A DNA stretch of 45,913 nucleotides from positions 1 to 45,913 of the forward strand of contig CAXTHM010000028.1 in NCBI GenBank assembly GCA_964244115.1, in the 5' to 3' direction. This document shows, one piece after another, positions 42,329-45,913 of the stretch; position 1 is the first letter of the stretch, and the number at the start of each line of letters is the position of its first letter. The notes under the pieces are model-generated. The model was not told the DNA's origin and ran no database searches. It was given only the letters and a program-made list of their open reading frames with translations. Source of the stretch: CADCWK01 sp964244115 (GTDB lineage Bacteria; Chloroflexota; Chloroflexia; Thermomicrobiales; UBA6265). Made by a program: the position numbers and the translations under genes.

Positions 42329-44365
42329 ATGGTGAACCAGGTTGTGCCTTCAGCGACCATGATGCATGGGACGGAGGACGAACAGGAGATCGGCGGGAAC
42401 CTGCTCGGCATGTTCCAGGCGCATGGCCGCTTCATGGCGGCTGACAAGGTGATCCGGCTGTCCGCGGCGTCCCTCGCCGGCGCCACGAAGCTGACCGCGG
42501 ACCGTGTGGTGGCGATCGCCCGGCTCAACCCGGACGTCTTCGCCGTGGAGGATACCGGCGACGGCCCGATCCTCACGACGACGCGGTTCGGCCGGTCGCC
42601 CATCGCCCAGACCGCGTTGACGACCCACGGCTTCGCCGAGCGTCTGATGATCCCGGTGCCGCGCCTCGCCGGCCAGCTCCGCGGCGAGGTCATCCGGCTC
42701 GATACCGGCTGGAACGCGCCGATCTCCGACGAGTCGGTCGCGTCGCAACTGTTCGATATCGAGCGCCCGATGCCGGCCGCGATCATCGTCGATCGGCACG
42801 TCCTGCCGCCGACGCGCACACCGGGTGAGCCGGAGGTCGATGAGCAGCTCGACGAGGCCGAGTTGCCGCCGATCGACGTCNNNNNNNNNNTCGACGTCGA
42901 GTCCACCGGTGGCGACGAGACCACCGCTCCCTGGAACCAGCCGGTCGTCCTCCAGCGGGCGACGGATGAGCGGCATGTCGAGGTGGCGCCCGAGGTCGTC
43001 GTGCCGCAGCCCGCTGCTCCGGCCTATGACGATCTCGCCGCCCAGATCATCGACGAGGAGCCGATCGCTCCCTACATCGATGAGCCGATCGCCGCCCGCG
43101 TCGAGGAGCCGATCGTCGCCGCCGAGCCCGCGGCCGTCGTCGTGGAGCCCGAGGTCGAGGAGGCTGTCGCCGAGCCGGTCGTCGTCCCCGCTCCCGTCGT
43201 CCCGGCGCCGGAAGTCCGCCGCGCCCCGTCGATCCGGGTCTCCGATGTCTCCGGGTTCGAGGACGACGCCCTGGCCGCGGCGATCACCGCCCGGCTGTCG
43301 GCCGATGTCCGAATCGCCAGCTTCAATCATCAGTGGATGACCGAGGATCGGGTCCCACGCCTGAGCCGTGGCGACCTGCGCCGGATCAAGGAGTACATCC
43401 AGGAGCAGGAGCAGCCGCTCGCCGACGACGTCCTGGTCCAGGATGTCCTCGGGGTCCGGGGCAACAGCCCGGACTTCGACCTGATGCGCTTCGCGATCAA
43501 CTTCCGGCTGTCGCGCGAGCACCGCGACTTCGACTTCGTCGGCACCAACGAGCAGCGCTTCTGGAGCACGAGCACGCTGCCGCAGATCGGCACGACCCGG
43601 CGCAAGCCGAACGAGCTCGGTACCGACTACCGGTTCCTGCTCGACGCCGCGCCAGCCGAGCCCGAGTACCGCTCGGTCGACTCCGTGCTGCACGTCGTGA
43701 CGTTCTTCGAGTACTACCACGGCCTGCTGCCCTACGACGCCGAGATCCAGGCCCTGCTCCCGGAGCCGGTCCTGCCGGATCAGCGCACGGCGATGCTGAC
43801 CTTCGAGACGCCGCAGTCGTACACGACCTTCCTCGTCGAGCTGCGCTACCCGACGCCGAACCGGGGTGGCTTCATCCTCGGTCTGGATGACTTCTTCAGC
43901 GAGAACCTGATCCCGGGTGCGCTGATCCAGATCCAGCGGACTGACAACGACGGCCATTACCGGGTCGAGTTCCTGCCGGCCGCGTCCCAGACGGCCCGGC
44001 TGCTGGAGCTCGACGAGCGCCGATCACAGCGCTACGTCTTCCATGAGGTCCAGTACGGCTGCGAGGTCGAGGACGCGATGGTCCTGACCGAGGAGCGATT
44101 CCCCGGCCTCGCCAACGAGCGTCCGGTCGACGACAAGGTCCGCCGCCGGCCGGAGGCCCTGGTCTCGGCGATCTTCGAGCGCATCGGCCAGAAGGTCGGA
44201 CCCGGCTTCACCGCCCCCTTCGATGACCTCTACGCCGCCGTCAACATCGAGCGCCCTTTCTCGGAGAAGTTGCTGCGCCGCGTCCTCGATACCGATGAGA
44301 CCGGCGCCTTCGCCAAGGATCCAGACAACGACAATGTCTACTCGTTCGTTCCCACCACCATCTGA
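42329..44365 (+). CDS. Conserved-looking 678-residue protein of unknown function
   Basis: The N-terminal part (about residues 10-180) is compact and helical, with FQAHGRFMAADKVIRLSAAS followed by LTADRVVAIARLNPDVFAVE, a pattern compatible with a winged-helix fold. Residues about 180-300 are a low-complexity acidic Pro/Val/Glu linker (EEPIAPYIDEPIAARVEEPI). The C-terminal part (about 305-678) looks globular, with VRIASFNHQWMTEDRVPRLS, then FWSTSTLPQIGTTRRKPNEL and FILGLDDFFSENLIPGALIQ. No catalytic motif was recognised. A 10-N gap (42881-42890) falls in the linker but keeps the frame. The ATG at 42329 follows AGGGGAG closely; an ATG at 42359 is an alternative. The HEAT-repeat gene overlaps its 3' end. 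Confidence 0.8.
   Translation: MVNQVVPSATMMHGTEDEQEIGGNLLGMFQAHGRFMAADKVIRLSAASLAGATKLTADRVVAIARLNPDVFAVEDTGDGPILTTTRFGRSPIAQTALTTHGFAERLMIPVPRLAGQLRGEVIRLDTGWNAPISDESVASQLFDIERPMPAAIIVDRHVLPPTRTPGEPEVDEQLDEAELPPIDVXXXXDVESTGGDETTAPWNQPVVLQRATDERHVEVAPEVVVPQPAAPAYDDLAAQIIDEEPIAPYIDEPIAARVEEPIVAAEPAAVVVEPEVEEAVAEPVVVPAPVVPAPEVRRAPSIRVSDVSGFEDDALAAAITARLSADVRIASFNHQWMTEDRVPRLSRGDLRRIKEYIQEQEQPLADDVLVQDVLGVRGNSPDFDLMRFAINFRLSREHRDFDFVGTNEQRFWSTSTLPQIGTTRRKPNELGTDYRFLLDAAPAEPEYRSVDSVLHVVTFFEYYHGLLPYDAEIQALLPEPVLPDQRTAMLTFETPQSYTTFLVELRYPTPNRGGFILGLDDFFSENLIPGALIQIQRTDNDGHYRVEFLPAASQTARLLELDERRSQRYVFHEVQYGCEVEDAMVLTEERFPGLANERPVDDKVRRRPEALVSAIFERIGQKVGPGFTAPFDDLYAAVNIERPFSEKLLRRVLDTDETGAFAKDPDNDNVYSFVPTTI
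42881..42890. other. Assembly gap of 10 N in the linker of the 678-aa gene
   Basis: The left flank ends in TCGACGTC and the right flank begins with TCGACGTC. Overlapping these eight bases keeps the frame and gives PPIDVESTGGDE, so the gap may not exist in reality. Confidence 0.85.
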
Positions 44366-45491
44366 CGAGTCCGATGACCGTCTCGACCTCGACCTCGATC
44401 TGAGCTTTCTGCCGCAGGAGGACGCGGACGAGGCGGAGATGGACGACGACGAGCGCCTCGAGATCGTCGTCACCGAGCGCGGCACGCAGTGGTCGGACGA
44501 CGATGACCCGGACGCGATCCCGGCCGGCGACGAACTCCTCGCGACTCCCGCGACCGAGCTGCCGGGCGGAGAGCGAGTGAGCCGCTTCCTCGGCCAGCTC
44601 GACCGCCGGACCGGTCGCGGGGGCGATATCGCGCTGCTGGCGGACCTCGACCGGGATGGGATCGTGGCGTTCCGGGCCGCCTGGCCGGGTATCGCCGGAC
44701 GCTCCCGCTCGGAGATTGCCCGGCGGCTGGCGGTGGCCTCCGAGGAGCGGTACGACCTCCAGTTCGTCCGCGTCTTCATGGAACTCCTCTCCGACAGTGA
44801 GGCGGTCGTCCGGCAGTTCGCCGTGACCGGCCTCGCCGAGGAGGAGGGGTCGGAGATCGTCGAGCGGCTCGTACGCCTGACCGAGGCCGACTCCTCGACC
44901 GACGTCCGGGCGGCGTCCGCCGCCGCCTTGAGCGAGTACGCGGTCGCGGCGGCCGCCGGTGAGGATATCGGCATCGACGCCGACGAGCTCCGCGATGTCC
45001 TGGAGACGATCGTCGTCGACGAGGATGAGCCGCTCCTTGTCCGCCGCTCCGCCCTGGAGTCCTGGGCGGTCTTCGGGTCGCGCGGGGCCGAAGGCTTCTC
45101 CACGGCCGTCGCCGAGGCGATCGCCGAGATGTACAACAGCGGGGAGACCGAGAGCCAGGCGTCCGCCCTCGTCGCGATGGGCCGGACGCTCAGCTCACAG
45201 TGGCTCCCATTCGTCGAGCGTGATTTGGCCAGTGATGACGCCGAGATCCGTCTCGCCGCCGTCCGGTCGGCCGGGCAGCTGGGCGACACGACGCTGGTCG
45301 AGCCGGTGACCGGCCTGACGACGGACGAGGATGACGAGGTCCGCCTCGCCGCCGTCGTGGCGCTGGGCCAGATCGGCGGGCCGGGTGCTATCCGTGTCCT
45401 GCGCAATCTCGCCGCCGACCCGGAGCGGAACGACCAGGACGCGGTCAATGAGGCCATCGAAGAGGCGACCCTGGCCACCGAGGTCATCTAG
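44334..45491 (+). CDS. HEAT-repeat (PBS lyase-like) protein
   Basis: This is a 385-residue protein whose ATG lies inside the last 32 bases of the upstream gene, so the two are translationally coupled. The first 80 residues are very acidic and disordered-looking (DESDDRLDLDLDLSFLPQED). From about residue 90 on there are helical HEAT-like repeats, for example DSEAVVRQFAVTGLAEEEGS, then SSTDVRAASAAALSEYA, DDAEIRLAAVRSAGQLGDTT and DEVRLAAVVALGQIGGPGAI. Such repeats form curved scaffolds that bind other proteins. The fixed pairing with the 678-residue protein suggests that the two products act together. No enzyme motif is present. Confidence 0.88.
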   Translation: MSTRSFPPPSDESDDRLDLDLDLSFLPQEDADEAEMDDDERLEIVVTERGTQWSDDDDPDAIPAGDELLATPATELPGGERVSRFLGQLDRRTGRGGDIALLADLDRDGIVAFRAAWPGIAGRSRSEIARRLAVASEERYDLQFVRVFMELLSDSEAVVRQFAVTGLAEEEGSEIVERLVRLTEADSSTDVRAASAAALSEYAVAAAAGEDIGIDADELRDVLETIVVDEDEPLLVRRSALESWAVFGSRGAEGFSTAVAEAIAEMYNSGETESQASALVAMGRTLSSQWLPFVERDLASDDAEIRLAAVRSAGQLGDTTLVEPVTGLTTDEDDEVRLAAVVALGQIGGPGAIRVLRNLAADPERNDQDAVNEAIEEATLATEVI

Positions 45492-45524
45492 TGTTCCGTC
45501 CCTGGTGATTCGCCACGATGCCGA

Positions 45525-45628
45525 TTCTCCCCGCTCTGGGCACCTGCGTAGCCGCAGCGCAGCGAGAGTCGCCTTGGCGGGTGAGCGCGCGGGTGAGCCG
45601 GAGAGGAGCTGGGGGAGAGTTCTGCTCA
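45525..45628 (-). repeat. Repeat family, internal part, inverted, right after the HEAT gene
   Basis: Reads CTCCCCGCTCTGGGCACCTG, CCGCAGCGCAGCGAGAGTCG, GGGTGAGC, GGGTGAGCCGGAGAGGAGCT and GGGGGAGAGTTCTGCTC on the plus strand. It may help end transcription of the HEAT operon because it can fold strongly. Confidence 0.6.
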
Positions 45629-45723
45629 GGGGAAGCCAATGAGCCCCGACAGACCACTCGTTCGATCAACGACACGGTGATCATCATTGTTGCGACCCTA
45701 GCCACCCATAGCGAGGTTGAACG

Positions 45724-45802
45724 GCTCCCCTCTCCGAGCACCTGCGAGCCGAGGCCGCATGGGGCGGGTGAGCGAGCAGGTCTGCTCTGGTCGGGGAGAG
45801 GT
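45724..45802 (-). repeat. Repeat family, shortened inverted copy
   Basis: Contains CTCCCCTCTCCGAGCACCTG, CGAGCCGAGGCCGC, GGCGGGTGAGCGAGCAGG and TCTGCTCTGGTCGGGGAGAG, with the middle shortened relative to other copies. Confidence 0.55.
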
Positions 45803-45841
45803 CCGTTGCGGGGCAACCAGATCAACTCTGAGGGACCAATA

Positions 45842-45913
45842 ATACCGAATCCGGGTAGAGACTCCCCTCTCCGGGCGGTGAGGAGCCGAAGCCGCCTTTG
45901 GCGGGTGAGCGAC
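45842..45913. repeat. Repeat family, copy cut by the window end, with intact terminal repeat
   Basis: Begins with ATACCGAATCCGGGT (45842-45856), identical to the left end of the 37581 copy. It then goes directly into the inverted internal block CTCCCCTCTCCGGGC and GGCGGGTGAGCGAC. The same terminal repeat is therefore attached to the core in either orientation. The element continues beyond the window. Confidence 0.65.

Overview
The window is a high-GC bacterial chromosome segment. It carries a partial recF, a purine/glycine-cleavage block, several tRNA genes, an iron-complex type ABC importer and a set of accessory genes separated by unusually long, repeat-bearing intergenic stretches. GTG and TTG starts with strong Shine-Dalgarno sites are common. 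The small PurL with separate PurS and PurQ, the split glycine decarboxylase and a Tat leader of the RFDSLTRSLSSRLSRRTAL type suggest Chloroflexota, most likely a Thermomicrobia-like lineage. That placement is an inference from style, not from a marker phylogeny. Five N tracts of exactly 10 bases show that this is a draft scaffold, and in several places the joins disturb genes.

Layout. Positions 1-866 hold the 3' part of recF; a long non-coding stretch with a repeat element follows. tRNA-Gln and a divergent folD lie on the minus strand (2.5-3.8 kb). Another repeat-rich gap leads to an XRE regulator with its own promoter and terminator (5.2-5.8 kb) and to dnaE (6.3-9.8 kb). tatD and glmS are on the minus strand (10.8-13.5 kb). 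A plus-strand metabolic block follows: purB-purC-purS-purQ-purL-purF, then gcvT-gcvH-gcvPA, der and plsY (14.2-26.7 kb). PurB, C, S, Q, L and F are steps of IMP synthesis. The glycine cleavage genes generate the methylene-THF from which formyl-THF for purine synthesis is made, so the block links C1 supply to purines. purS is broken as assembled.

On the minus strand follow galE (interrupted by a scaffold artefact), a small glycine-zipper membrane protein, rsfS and tRNA-Met (27.1-29.2 kb). Next on the plus strand come an MFS transporter, two FecCD permeases and an unusual ATPase with two complete ABC domains in one chain (29.4-34.7 kb). An HpcH/HpaI-type aldolase and a D-2-hydroxyacid dehydrogenase are next (35.1-37.1 kb). 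The right part has a Tat-exported cysteine-rich protein with a palindromic operator, a small accessory locus beside tRNA-Gly and tRNA-Pro, an aldehyde dehydrogenase, tRNA-Asn, and a three-gene cassette of unknown function (48-aa protein, 678-aa protein, HEAT-repeat protein; 42.0-45.5 kb). The window ends in repeat copies.

A repeat family recurs at least seven times, plus two degenerate copies. Two copies and the start of a third carry 15-bp terminal inverted repeats (ATACCGAATCCGGGT), which makes the family look like a non-autonomous mobile element. The most notable biology is the FolD homologue lacking two of three catalytic residues, the fused double ATPase, the unknown HEAT cassette and the repeat family. 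The most notable data-quality points are the galE/hemB chimera, the purS deletion and the fixed-length gaps.
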